This document shows, in pieces, positions 1 to 9,517 of a stretch of 64,000 bases of DNA. The notes below the pieces were generated by a model that saw only the letters and a program-made list of their open reading frames with translations, made no database searches and had not been told where the DNA came from. The first letter of the stretch is position 1; every line of letters starts with the position of its first letter. This DNA comes from Acherontichlamydia pituitae. Its GTDB lineage: Bacteria; Chlamydiota; Chlamydiia; Chlamydiales; Rhabdochlamydiaceae. Made by a program: the position numbers and the translations under genes. The DNA is taken from the NCBI GenBank assembly GCA_019634675.1, contig JAHCAX010000008.1:1-64000 (forward strand), written 5' to 3'.

Positions 1-48
1 GGAAAAATTGTTAACAACAATGAGGAAGCTGGAGAAAGGAAGAAATAA

Positions 49-76
49 GGTTTCCATAGACATGTCTATGGAAACC
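49..76 (-). terminator. Perfect palindrome downstream of the glgA-glgB fusion, probable terminator
   Basis: A 28-base perfect palindrome of two 14-base arms lies 32 bases beyond the stop codon of the minus-strand gene. Read on the minus strand it is followed by a T-rich stretch (TTATTTCTTCC), as expected of an intrinsic terminator. There is no loop, so in RNA only a shorter stem would form. The function is inferred from position and structure. Confidence 0.5.
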
Positions 77-108
77 CTTACCGCATCTATCAAATGTACA
101 ATCTGAAG

Positions 109-3100
109 TTAGACGGTTTGTTCGATGACGACGGTGCCGTATTTGGGGAGGTGTGGTATGACCATCCCTTTTCTGTAGTTGGACCCGTGTCTTTCGTGCA
201 ATGTGGCATCTCCAAGCCGCGATTCGTCCGCTTCGTCTGAGCGGAAGACGATCTTAGCTTGTTTGATGTCGCGGATTGCCTCTTGTTCTCGGTCTCGGAT
301 CACGAAGTTCTCAAACCGCTTGTTCGCGAAGTTGTGGACAACGAGGTAGCGCTTGTTTGGATTCGATGGGTCGATCCGTTCGTAGGCGATCACAGCGTCC
401 GGCGTCCACAATGGGACCCAATTGAACCGGCTTAAGTTCTCTCCGGCTTCCCAGAATGCTGGGGTCCTGAGGTAGAAACGGTTGATCCTTGCGTACAGGT
501 CCTTAAAGGATTGGTGCTCAGGTCTTGAGACACGGTCCCAATCCAATCCGTCGATCGGATCGAAGTGTCCATCAAGGCCAAACTCCATTCCTGTTGCGGT
601 CATACGCGCATGCTGAGGGGCAAACGCATTCATCGCATAATAGAGTCGGACCTTCTCCTTGACATCTTCTATAGAGTCGTCGGAGCTGGTTACGTGGTGG
701 ATGATGTGTCCACGGTCTGCGGCTTTGGTTTCGTCGTGGCACATGTAAGGGCCGATGTAGCTTTGGTTGCCGCAGTCTGTCAACTTGCGTCTAAGAAGAT
801 CTCTTTTTCCAGGTTCAGATCTTTCTTGCGCGGTCAAGCGGAAATAGTCAAATGCGCCGTGGCGGGCTTCCATGTTGAAGCGCAAGTCGAAGCCGAGGCC
901 TTTTCCTGAAGGATCATCTACAGGCAGTGTATCAGAGTAGCCTTGCGTCCACGAGTTCTCTGAGATGGTCAGAGCGTGCATATCTCTTGCCATTCTGTTC
1001 ATGTCGCGGGTGAACTTGATACCATTATGGTTCCATTCCGTTCCATCTGGGCCCGGATTCCAAGAATCTTTCGGCCTCCACCTGCTGTAGGCGATAAAGT
1101 GGGCAACGGCGTCGGCACGGATACCATCCATATGGCACTCTTCAAGGAAGAAGCGCGCTGATGACAACAGGAAGTTGCGCACGTCTTCACGGTCGAAGTT
1201 GAAGGTGTACGTACCCCATGTACTGTCACGGTTGCGAGGATCCGGCGTCTCGAAGAAATGCGTTCCGTCGAAGTCGCGCAAGCTGCAATCGTCCTTGACA
1301 AAGTGGGCAGGGACAAAGTCCATGATGACCGCAATGCCGTTTTGGTGCAGGATATCGACAAACTCTTGGAAGTCTTTGAGCGATCCGTTGCGCGATGTCG
1401 GTGCAAAATAGCCAGCGACCTGGTATCCCATCGATTCATCTACGAAGTGCTCGAACATTCCAAAAAGCTCGACATGGGTAAAGCCCATTTCTTGGCAGTG
1501 GACTGCTAAGCGGCGGGCAATTTCCTGATAAGGAACGAATTTGCCATCCTGTTTAAACCAGCTTGGAACGTGGACCTCGTAGATGTTCTTCGGACGATCT
1601 TTGAGGTTTGGACGGTCTGCCATCCATGCGCCGTCGTTCCATGCGTAGTCTTTTGGAGAGGCGGTGACTGTGCATATTTTTCTGTCTTTCGGATCAAAGC
1701 CAAGGGCGAACGGATCGGTCTTGCGGACGATCTCTCCTTGCGCATTGACGATCTCGTACTGATAGCGGGTGCCTTCTTTTGCACTGCCGATCTTTGTCTG
1801 CCATGAGCCGTCTGCAAGCTGTTGCATCTCATAGGCGGTCTCTTTTCCTGTCGGTTCGTTCATTTCGCTGAGTTCGACAGTAATGACTCGGACAGCTTGG
1901 GCTGCAGGCGCCATCACGCGGAAATTCACGCCGTCAGATTCGATATGCGCTCCAAACGAGTTGTAGAGCTGTGTCTGTTGTCCGACGCCGAAATGATGGT
2001 CTGTAACTGTAGCCGGTTTGTCTTCGATGCCGAGCAGGTCTGTCTTCTGCGTATGGCGTGTTTTCTTCGCTGCGATTGCCTCTTGAAGGAGGGTAATGTA
2101 GCGGTCGGATGGACTGATCCCGTTAGGCGATGTGGTCCAGCTCAACTGGCGTCCATCTGTCATTAATCGGGACATCATCGCATGCTTATCCGGATTGGGA
2201 AGATGCTCCCAGTAATCAAGTGCTTGAGTTGTAGTTTCTCGGACGAGCCTTTTTTGTTCTGGAGATTTCCAATCGTGGAGTCGATCATAGGTAAAGCCGT
2301 TAAAACGTGGGTGGGCTTGGTCGGAAATGATCGTATCGGCAAGTCCGCCGGTCCTGGTCCCGATTGCAGGAGCTCCAAAGAGCCAACCTTCTGTTTGGAC
2401 AAGTCCGCACGGTTCGAAGGAAGAAGGGACGCAGCAGAAGTCTGCGGCAGCACGGATGAGGGCTCCAAGGGCAGGCTTTCCGCCATCACCAAGCTGCATC
2501 TTTAAGCTCGCATTGTTTGTACCGCGGGTGATCCATGCGCAATTAAGCTCTCTAGCTCTTTGCTCAAGAGCATCGAGGACCTCTGACGCGCCATTGATCT
2601 CTCCAGCGCCCATCGAGATAAACCTTCCGCCTTTTGCATGCACAGCTTCCATGATGTCGACCAGCTTATCAATCCCTTTCTGAGATTGGTCGTATCTGCC
2701 GACATAGAGGAGGAGCGGATTATTGATCATATCGTCTGCAGAGTGGTAGTTCATTGCAGCAAGCGCTTCGGGATAGTGGACCTGAAGAGCTTTGTAGAGC
2801 TGCTCGCGAACTAACCGCTTGTGGGCAACGAGGTCTGGAGTCTGCGGAGAGAATGAAAGGTCGATAGCGTCGCCAGTAACAGGGTCTCTCCAATTTTTCA
2901 ACACTGGATTTGTGCTTGGGTTCCAAAGATCGGGGTTGCTTCCGTTGATGATCCCTTTGAACTTATCATCGTGGGCGCTTTTACGGACCCAAGGGCCGAT
3001 TCCAGCGGTGAGACCGCCATCTTGCATCTCTTGTGCAAACGTTTCAGATACGGTTGACGAACGCTCGGCCAGTTCCACGACTTCTGCCATGACGTTCAAG

Positions 3101-6100
3101 CCTTTGCGCTGATCGCCGAACATGTGGAGGGCATCTGCTTCTTCAACGCCATATACCCCTTGGCAGCCGTAGCTGTTATTGTGGATAATGAAGACGTTGG
3201 CAGGGAACTCTCCGCAGGTCCATCTGTCAAAGTAACGGTGGGCAATCCTGTCGACTGCATAAGCTGCGTGCCAATCGTTATAAACAACGGCATCGAACTG
3301 GTCTTTATTGGCGACGATGTATTCAGCGGTCGCGCTGCCGACATAGGCCATCCTTTCTTTAAGGCCGTGCCAATCTTTGCCAGGAACTGCAAGGACGCCG
3401 TCTTCGTAAATTTGCGGGCCGCCAGGGACGTCGAAGCGGTTGCGCTCCGCGCTCGTGTCTTCGAGGTAGGCAAGGGTTATCCCATCTTGCTGGATCGTGA
3501 GTACGCGGTCCTCTTTCATCGTTCCGGAAACTTCATGGCGGACAGTTGATGGTGTTCCTTCCCGTTCGATCCTTTCGCGTAAAGGTTGCGGCAGGCCGGA
3601 GAACTTTGGCATCAGAAGGGTTACTTCGCAGCCGCGGTTTTTCAATGATTTTGCAATTCCGTACACAGCTTCGCCAAGACCGCCGTACTTTAGGCCGTAT
3701 TGAGCGCATTCGTAGGCGACGACGAGGACGCGCATTCCTTGTGGAAGTTCTTCAAGTGGTTTAGGAGGTGTTGTGATCTGGATTTGTTCGCGCTGTGTCG
3801 GTCTGACAGGGAAGTGTTCAGGATCAAACTCACGGTTCATCTTGACGCGATGATCGATTGCTGCAATGGAAAGCTCGCGCTTGGTCGCATCGATGCTGCG
3901 GATGTAGAAATCAAGGATCCCATCTCGGCCAGGTGATCCGACCAGAGCGGTTTTGATCTCTTCGAATAGGTCTTCATCGGAAAGATGAGCGTGCGTTGAT
4001 TGGATCGATTCGATCTTTTGGGTCAAATGCTGGGCAATCGGCGCTAGCATTGCCGAGCCAAGCAGGGTCTTTTCAAGGGTATCGACAAAGAGGTGCAATG
4101 TTTCGGGCCGAGCGTTCTCTTGGGACAGCATCCTCTTTGTGAGGCGGAGGATATTGAGAACTTCTGTAAGCGAGTAGCGGACTTCGAACTGTTCCAGAAT
4201 ATTCATTCCTGAAGAGTTCTGCAGTTGTGTCAAGATGTTGATGTCCGCTTCTAAACGCTTTCTTCCGATTGTTCGGTCTTTAGCCCCATCGATATCTTTA
4301 ATTCCGCTCCAGACGCAGAAATGGAGGAAATGGCGCACCTCGATAGGCAGGCGTTGGAATGCGACCTGTTTTTGCTCGGTGGTTGCAGAAGGATCCTTCA
4401 TCAGTTTCGCGAATGCGCGGTAGAGTTGGATAGTCTGGGGAGAATCGATGTCCGATTCAGCCAGCATCGCCATTTGCTGTTCGGCTGCAATGCGCAAGAT
4501 GGGGAAAGCGTCGTTGTAGCATTGTTGGGCGAGCCAGTTGAGGGCGTTGCGTGCATTGGCTCTAGCGTTTGGTATATTGTCAGCGGAATACAGAGGCAAG
4601 TTGTGGAGCTTGATCTTTCCATCGACGATGCTCATGTGGTCAAGGGAAACTTGGTCGTATCCTGTTAAGGCAATAAAGCGGCAGAAGTCTTCAGCGCATC
4701 TGCGTTGTTGCTCTGCTGAAAGCTGATAAAACCCTGTTCTGAAATCAGTTCCAGCTTGTTTTTGATCGATCATGACGAATACGGTCGGATTGCGCAGGTG
4801 TTCGATTTCCGCTTGGAGGAACGGCATTAAGCTGCGCGGATTGTTTTGAACAGTCCTTTCGCCCCAGCCAGGTCCGCCGAAATGGGAGTTTGTCTTACCG
4901 CCGCTCTCGAACCATAACCTGCCGAGAAGCCGATCTCGAGTAGCTTGGTCGATTTGAGAAAATAATCTTAAGAGCTCATCATTGGCCACGCGAGGTTCTT
5001 GGCGCATTGCGTTCCATAGTGGAGATAAAATGGCGATCTGTCTTTGGGTGGCATCGTCATTCTGATCGGCTAGAGGAATAGCGCAAGCTTGCGGCAGTGT
5101 AATTTGAAGCCCTTCTTTTTCAATCACTGTGTGAAGGACATCGCTATACTTTTGGATCTGCTCGCGGCTCTCTCCTGGAGACAAACGGCGTTCAGCAATC
5201 TGGAAGTTCCATTCAGGAATCGCGCTGTCTTCAAATACTCCCCACTGCGCTGTTGTGATGTTCCTTTCTGCAAGAGCGGGACGAGAAACTGGATCTTTAA
5301 ATAATGGGAACAGTCCAGCAACTTTGTGGCTGAGCGCTTGGGCATCTTCATTTTGAACGATCGATCTGATCTCATGGTCCATATAAGGTTGATCAGCGGA
5401 AGGAACTGGCAGTCTCTCTGCAAACATTCGAGGAGGAGCCGTGAGGGCAGCCTTGACAGTGGCAGCAGAAAACCGGAGCATGTCGATCGGCTGGTGCACG
5501 GTTGCAGGGAGTGCGGAAGGCTCGACAGCCTTGACTTTTTGCAGGTTCAACCATGGACGAACAAGTCCGCTTTGGATACTGTAGCTCGCTTTGTCGATCA
5601 GCGAAGATGTTTCTGTAAGCAAAATAGGGAGCAGGCAATGCGGATTTGAAGCAATTTCCCTTTCTCCCCAATTCGGTCCTCCGAAGGAAGAGTTATCCTT
5701 TCCACCGCTGACATACCAAATCCGGTATTCCAGGTGCGTTTGGACAGAAGAAGGCAAGCGACGGAACGCCTCCATGATCACGTGGCGCTCGGCTGCTGGA
5801 TCCTGTTGTCTTAACAGAAACCATAGAGGAGCAAGCTCATCTAGTTTTCGTTGGGCAGCGACCTTTTGGGTTAAGCTGTGCAAGATCCCTTCAAGAAGGG
5901 GGCGGCCAGTTTGATCCTGCGCTGCCAAGAGGGCATTGAAATCAAGCGGCGCAGAGGATGCGTCGAGAGATCCGCCATGCCCGTTTTGATGCATTCCTAT
6001 CCAAATCATCCCTTTCAATGTTTCGCGCAAAGAGGCATCCAACTGGTCAAACTTATGGCTCAAGAAAGCGTTATCCCTATTCTTTGTTGGATCTTGCAGG

Positions 6101-7050
6101 ATATTGACGAAGTCTTGAAGCTGGTACAGTTGGAATACAGTTGCTTTCACATGCTCTGTGTCGCTTCTTTGGATCTCTTCCGAATGGACATGTTGGATAT
6201 TGAAGCGAAGGGCATTGCGCGATGAATCTTGCAGCTGGTGAATGATCCTATCGGTGATTTTTACGCCTCTATATTCGCGGAACATGTTGACGTCATGCGT
6301 TTCCATAACGTGGTTCATTCCAAAATTTTCTAAAGGAGGGCGCTCATTAAGGTTCCAGATGTGGTAGCAGAACAGATCTTTCGCAAGTGGGGACAGCGCT
6401 TGGAACATCTCGATCGCGCGGTCGTTGATCTGCCTTACTGCCGAAAATGTTCTTGCGTCGGAAAGGCTGGTTATCGCGTATGTTTCGAGTTCAACTAATT
6501 GGAGAATGGCGCGGTTCTGATCGAGCTTTGTTTTCAATTGGTCGCGGAGCTGTTCGATCGGGTTCAATCCATTTTCGTCCTTGATGCGCAGTAGGACAAG
6601 GGGATTGCGTTGCAGGGTCTCAGCGGCGGATCCTTCAGATCCCAATGAGAAAGCTCGGGCAACGAGACTGCAAATTTGAAGATATTGCGCTTGCGGTAGA
6701 AGACGCAGCCTTAAGAAGATCTCATCGGTGGATTTTTCAGGATCGTTCAGGTGGCGGATTAATGTTTCAGCGTCTTGCAGAGATTGTGAAAAGTTTTCTA
6801 TGTTTGCGCGCGTTTCTATATCGATTGCGTGTAAACGGTGTAAGTCAGGGTTAAGGATGGGTGCTGTTTGATGGCTGGGAACAGGAGGTTGGTCTCCAAC
6901 GACAACTAGGTTGCGATTTCTTCGCGATTCGATAGAGATCCCTCTTGCATCGACTCTACCAAAGTTTTTATCGATCCGGTCTTGCCATTTTAAAGTTCCG
7001 TTTGGATCCCGCTGAGGGAGAAAGAAATCATAATTAAGTCTGTGCGCCAT
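109..7050 (-). CDS. glgA-glgB: Giant fusion: WxG-module N-terminus, glycogen synthase (GT5), branching enzyme (CBM48-GH13)
   Basis: The 2,313-residue protein has three parts. Residues 1-1100 match no family I know but contain about five units of a repeated module, near 222-260, 337-360, 430-480, 693-745 and 897-945. The clearest are IWNLNERPPLENFG, then IWYVSGGKDNSSFGG with NWGERE, then LWFESGGKTNSHFGG with GWGERT. Residues about 1106-1640 are a GT5 glycogen synthase, with KYGGLGEAV near 1118, GRYDQSQKGID near 1455 and PSSFEPCGLVQ near 1544. A CBM48 starts near 1702, followed by a GH13 branching-enzyme domain. That domain keeps region I (MDFVPAHF), region II (GIRADAVAH, nucleophile Asp near 1979), region III (ISENS, Glu near 2032) and region IV (CHDE). 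Separate GlgA and GlgB are normally about 480 and 730 residues. The enzyme should elongate alpha-1,4-glucan and branch it. The start codon lies just below a good promoter. Confidence 0.93.
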   Translation of the reverse strand: MAHRLNYDFFLPQRDPNGTLKWQDRIDKNFGRVDARGISIESRRNRNLVVVGDQPPVPSHQTAPILNPDLHRLHAIDIETRANIENFSQSLQDAETLIRHLNDPEKSTDEIFLRLRLLPQAQYLQICSLVARAFSLGSEGSAAETLQRNPLVLLRIKDENGLNPIEQLRDQLKTKLDQNRAILQLVELETYAITSLSDARTFSAVRQINDRAIEMFQALSPLAKDLFCYHIWNLNERPPLENFGMNHVMETHDVNMFREYRGVKITDRIIHQLQDSSRNALRFNIQHVHSEEIQRSDTEHVKATVFQLYQLQDFVNILQDPTKNRDNAFLSHKFDQLDASLRETLKGMIWIGMHQNGHGGSLDASSAPLDFNALLAAQDQTGRPLLEGILHSLTQKVAAQRKLDELAPLWFLLRQQDPAAERHVIMEAFRRLPSSVQTHLEYRIWYVSGGKDNSSFGGPNWGEREIASNPHCLLPILLTETSSLIDKASYSIQSGLVRPWLNLQKVKAVEPSALPATVHQPIDMLRFSAATVKAALTAPPRMFAERLPVPSADQPYMDHEIRSIVQNEDAQALSHKVAGLFPLFKDPVSRPALAERNITTAQWGVFEDSAIPEWNFQIAERRLSPGESREQIQKYSDVLHTVIEKEGLQITLPQACAIPLADQNDDATQRQIAILSPLWNAMRQEPRVANDELLRLFSQIDQATRDRLLGRLWFESGGKTNSHFGGPGWGERTVQNNPRSLMPFLQAEIEHLRNPTVFVMIDQKQAGTDFRTGFYQLSAEQQRRCAEDFCRFIALTGYDQVSLDHMSIVDGKIKLHNLPLYSADNIPNARANARNALNWLAQQCYNDAFPILRIAAEQQMAMLAESDIDSPQTIQLYRAFAKLMKDPSATTEQKQVAFQRLPIEVRHFLHFCVWSGIKDIDGAKDRTIGRKRLEADINILTQLQNSSGMNILEQFEVRYSLTEVLNILRLTKRMLSQENARPETLHLFVDTLEKTLLGSAMLAPIAQHLTQKIESIQSTHAHLSDEDLFEEIKTALVGSPGRDGILDFYIRSIDATKRELSIAAIDHRVKMNREFDPEHFPVRPTQREQIQITTPPKPLEELPQGMRVLVVAYECAQYGLKYGGLGEAVYGIAKSLKNRGCEVTLLMPKFSGLPQPLRERIEREGTPSTVRHEVSGTMKEDRVLTIQQDGITLAYLEDTSAERNRFDVPGGPQIYEDGVLAVPGKDWHGLKERMAYVGSATAEYIVANKDQFDAVVYNDWHAAYAVDRIAHRYFDRWTCGEFPANVFIIHNNSYGCQGVYGVEEADALHMFGDQRKGLNVMAEVVELAERSSTVSETFAQEMQDGGLTAGIGPWVRKSAHDDKFKGIINGSNPDLWNPSTNPVLKNWRDPVTGDAIDLSFSPQTPDLVAHKRLVREQLYKALQVHYPEALAAMNYHSADDMINNPLLLYVGRYDQSQKGIDKLVDIMEAVHAKGGRFISMGAGEINGASEVLDALEQRARELNCAWITRGTNNASLKMQLGDGGKPALGALIRAAADFCCVPSSFEPCGLVQTEGWLFGAPAIGTRTGGLADTIISDQAHPRFNGFTYDRLHDWKSPEQKRLVRETTTQALDYWEHLPNPDKHAMMSRLMTDGRQLSWTTSPNGISPSDRYITLLQEAIAAKKTRHTQKTDLLGIEDKPATVTDHHFGVGQQTQLYNSFGAHIESDGVNFRVMAPAAQAVRVITVELSEMNEPTGKETAYEMQQLADGSWQTKIGSAKEGTRYQYEIVNAQGEIVRKTDPFALGFDPKDRKICTVTASPKDYAWNDGAWMADRPNLKDRPKNIYEVHVPSWFKQDGKFVPYQEIARRLAVHCQEMGFTHVELFGMFEHFVDESMGYQVAGYFAPTSRNGSLKDFQEFVDILHQNGIAVIMDFVPAHFVKDDCSLRDFDGTHFFETPDPRNRDSTWGTYTFNFDREDVRNFLLSSARFFLEECHMDGIRADAVAHFIAYSRWRPKDSWNPGPDGTEWNHNGIKFTRDMNRMARDMHALTISENSWTQGYSDTLPVDDPSGKGLGFDLRFNMEARHGAFDYFRLTAQERSEPGKRDLLRRKLTDCGNQSYIGPYMCHDETKAADRGHIIHHVTSSDDSIEDVKEKVRLYYAMNAFAPQHARMTATGMEFGLDGHFDPIDGLDWDRVSRPEHQSFKDLYARINRFYLRTPAFWEAGENLSRFNWVPLWTPDAVIAYERIDPSNPNKRYLVVHNFANKRFENFVIRDREQEAIRDIKQAKIVFRSDEADESRLGDATLHERHGSNYRKGMVIPHLPKYGTVVIEQTV

Positions 7051-7102
7051 AATTAAAACCCGATTTCTAGAATTATTAAATTAGTTGTTGTTAACAAGAA
7101 AA

Positions 7103-7131
7103 ATTATATTACAAATTACATTAACTTTCAA
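7103..7131 (-). promoter_or_regulatory. Sigma70-type promoter for the glgA-glgB fusion
   Basis: On the minus strand TTGAAA (7126-7131) and TATAAT (7103-7108) are separated by 17 bases, a near-consensus housekeeping promoter about 53 bases ahead of the start codon. The rest of the gap up to 7373 is very AT-rich, and I see no gene or repeat in it. Confidence 0.65.
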
Positions 7132-7373
7132 TCGGTAAAGCTATTTATTATGATAATAATAAATTTAAAATTTCTTTGTTTGTAAACTAATTATTTAAGA
7201 TAATGCGAAGATTTTAACCTGAAGAGATGTATTAATTAAATATTAAAATTTTGTTTATTTGTTCAGCGTTAAAATAAAATTAAAATTTATTATATCAAGT
7301 TTATTTTAATAGGATGGGTGTAGTTAGATGATTATTTTGCATATTAAATAAAATGATACTGCAGAATGCTGGT

Positions 7374-7958
7374 TTAAAGGTGGTTTATGTCATTCCAAAG
7401 GCGGATCACATGATGGTCCCTTTCAAAACCGAGAATGGAAATTGAGGCCGGGGAAAGGGCTAAGAGGTTGCCATCTGAAATAGGCAGCTTTAACCACCTG
7501 GCTGTAAGCGCTCTGAGAAAATGGCCGTGGGAAAATAGGGCGATATCGCCATGGAAGTTGTTGATTTTCATTAAGATGCGATTTGTCCTAACGGCGATGT
7601 CCTCAATCGATTCCCCGTTTGGGGCCCCCCGTAGAAAGATGTTCCAATGCGCCTCTTTTTTCCAAATCTCATCTGTTTTGAGACCTTCATAGTCCCCATA
7701 GTTCCATTCAGCAAGGTCTGGGTCAATCTCGGCATGGCGGTAGAGGCCGGCCAGTTCGCAGGTCTCCGACGCCCGTTTAAGTGGGCTGATAAAGACCCGT
7801 TCGAAGGCGTGCCCTTTTAACCGTTTGGACAGCAGAGCCGCTTGTTCCCGGCCATTTTCTGTAAGGGGAAGATCGGTTGTCCCTGTATGCTGGCCTGTCA
7901 GGGTCCACTCTGTTTCTCCATGACGGATCAGATAGATTTTACGGGTTGGATAGTTCAT
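7374..7958 (-). CDS. Histidine phosphatase / phosphoglycerate mutase-like protein
   Basis: This 194-residue protein starts with IYLIRHGETEW, the phosphohistidine motif of the histidine phosphatase superfamily. It has an internal second-histidine region (LFSHGHFLRAL, near residue 145) and the usual PLTENGREQA segment. Its length fits the GpmB/CobC-type branch rather than the 250-residue GpmA glycolytic enzyme. It begins 6 bases after the glpD stop codon and is probably co-transcribed with glpK-glpD, which would put it near triose-phosphate metabolism. The substrate cannot be read from sequence. Confidence 0.85.
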   Translation of the reverse strand: MNYPTRKIYLIRHGETEWTLTGQHTGTTDLPLTENGREQAALLSKRLKGHAFERVFISPLKRASETCELAGLYRHAEIDPDLAEWNYGDYEGLKTDEIWKKEAHWNIFLRGAPNGESIEDIAVRTNRILMKINNFHGDIALFSHGHFLRALTARWLKLPISDGNLLALSPASISILGFERDHHVIRLWNDINHL

Positions 7959-7964
7959 AAAAAG

Positions 7965-9506
7965 CTAAAAATGATAATGTTCCGTTTCTTTTTTGTATTC
8001 TTGCAGCTGTTTTTTCGCCCAGTTTTCGCTCTTGTTTAATTCTTTGGCAAGAAGTTTGGCGGCAAAGGGGGCGGCTGCCAAACTGGCCTTGGCGTCCAAG
8101 AGAAGGGACCTTGTCCTTCTTGAAAGGAGGTCTTCTACTGTGCGCGCCATTTCATTCCGGATCGCCCAGACCAGCTCTGCTCCCACATAGGGAAGGCGGG
8201 GATGGATCTTTTTCTGCCATATTTTCATTTCTTTTGAGATCTCTTTAATCCGTTTGAGATCGGACCCATATGTGCTCCAATGGACTTGGGGCTTAAGCTT
8301 TTCACTAAAGCCGTGCAGAGGCAGGTTCTTGGTGATGCTTTGCCTTTCAGGCAAACTTCCGACGACCATGGCCTTATTGATCACATCTTCTGCCATGCGC
8401 CGATAAGTGGTCCATTTTCCTCCCGCGATCGTGATCAATCCGGATGAAGAAATGAAAATGGTGTGGTCGCGCGATAATGCTGCTGTATTCGTCCCTTTTC
8501 CAGATTGGACAAGAGGCCTTAGCCCTGCGAAGATGCTCAAGATGTCCTTGCGCGTCGGATGGCGTGTCAAATACTGGCTGGCCTGGTTCAAAAGGAAATC
8601 GACCTCTTCTTTCAAGGGGCGGGGCTCTAGCGAGACCTTTTTTCTTGGCGTGTCAGTCGTGCCAAGAAGGACTCTATCATGCCATGGCACCATGAATAGA
8701 ACCCTGCCGTCTGAAGTGTGGGGCACCATAATGGCAGTATTGCCTGGCTGAAAGGACTTGTCCAAGACAATATGGACGCCTTGGCTCGGTGCGATCATGG
8801 AAGGGGCTTTGGGATTGTCCTGTTTGAGGATCTCATCGGCAAAGACGCCTGTCGCATTGATGACCGCTTTGGCCTTAAGATGATAATGTTCTTTTGTTTC
8901 TTGATCGGTCGCCTTCACTCCGATGCAGATCCCTTTCTTTTTAAGAAGGCTGGTCACTTTCATGTAATTGATGACGGCAGCTCCATGATCGACAGCTGTT
9001 CGAGCAAGGCAAATAGCAAGGCGCGCATCGTCAAATTGGCCATCGTAATAGATCACGCCGCCGCGCAATTCCTTCGGCTCCAGCGTAGGGATCGCCCTCA
9101 ATGTTTGTTTCCGCGATAGGTGTCGGGACTTCTCAATTCCCAGCTTTCCGGCCAACGCATCGTAAAAGGTTAGCCCGATCCCATAAAACGGCCCTTCCCA
9201 CCATTTGTAGTTGGGGACAAGGAAGGGGAGGTGGTGGACAAGATGGGGCGCATTTTTGCATAGCAGGCCACGTTCTTTTAAAGCTTCGCTGACAAGGGCG
9301 ATATTGCCTTGCTGCAAATAGCGCAGGCCTCCGTGGATCAATTTCGTGCTGCGGCTTGATGTTCCTTTGGCAAAATCAGATTGTTCTAAAAGAAGTGTTT
9401 TATAACCTCGGGAAGCGGCATCGACAGCGGCCCCAAGTCCAGTTGCGCCTCCGCCGATAATGATCACATCCCATTTGTCAGGGAATTCATGGATCTGTTC
9501 GAGCAT
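7965..9506 (-). CDS. glpD: Aerobic glycerol-3-phosphate dehydrogenase (FAD)
   Basis: The 513-residue protein carries an N-terminal FAD-binding motif (IIIGGGATGLGAAVDAASRG) followed by SRSTKLIHGGLRYL, typical of GlpD. It oxidises glycerol-3-phosphate to dihydroxyacetone phosphate at the membrane and passes electrons to quinone. I chose the ATG at 9506 (MLEQIHEF), which has AAGGGA at good spacing. A longer reading frame reaching 9548 would run into glpK and adds residues not expected in the family. It lies 11 bases after glpK. Confidence 0.93.
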   Translation of the reverse strand: MLEQIHEFPDKWDVIIIGGGATGLGAAVDAASRGYKTLLLEQSDFAKGTSSRSTKLIHGGLRYLQQGNIALVSEALKERGLLCKNAPHLVHHLPFLVPNYKWWEGPFYGIGLTFYDALAGKLGIEKSRHLSRKQTLRAIPTLEPKELRGGVIYYDGQFDDARLAICLARTAVDHGAAVINYMKVTSLLKKKGICIGVKATDQETKEHYHLKAKAVINATGVFADEILKQDNPKAPSMIAPSQGVHIVLDKSFQPGNTAIMVPHTSDGRVLFMVPWHDRVLLGTTDTPRKKVSLEPRPLKEEVDFLLNQASQYLTRHPTRKDILSIFAGLRPLVQSGKGTNTAALSRDHTIFISSSGLITIAGGKWTTYRRMAEDVINKAMVVGSLPERQSITKNLPLHGFSEKLKPQVHWSTYGSDLKRIKEISKEMKIWQKKIHPRLPYVGAELVWAIRNEMARTVEDLLSRRTRSLLLDAKASLAAAPFAAKLLAKELNKSENWAKKQLQEYKKETEHYHF

Positions 9507-9517
9507 TTTTTCCCTTT

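Noticed and set aside
109..7050. Many open frames of 60-150 codons on the plus strand and in other minus frames across the glgA-glgB gene
   Set aside because: They lie within a long, motif-rich gene, lack ribosome-binding sites and family motifs, and are the usual shadows of a GC-balanced coding region.
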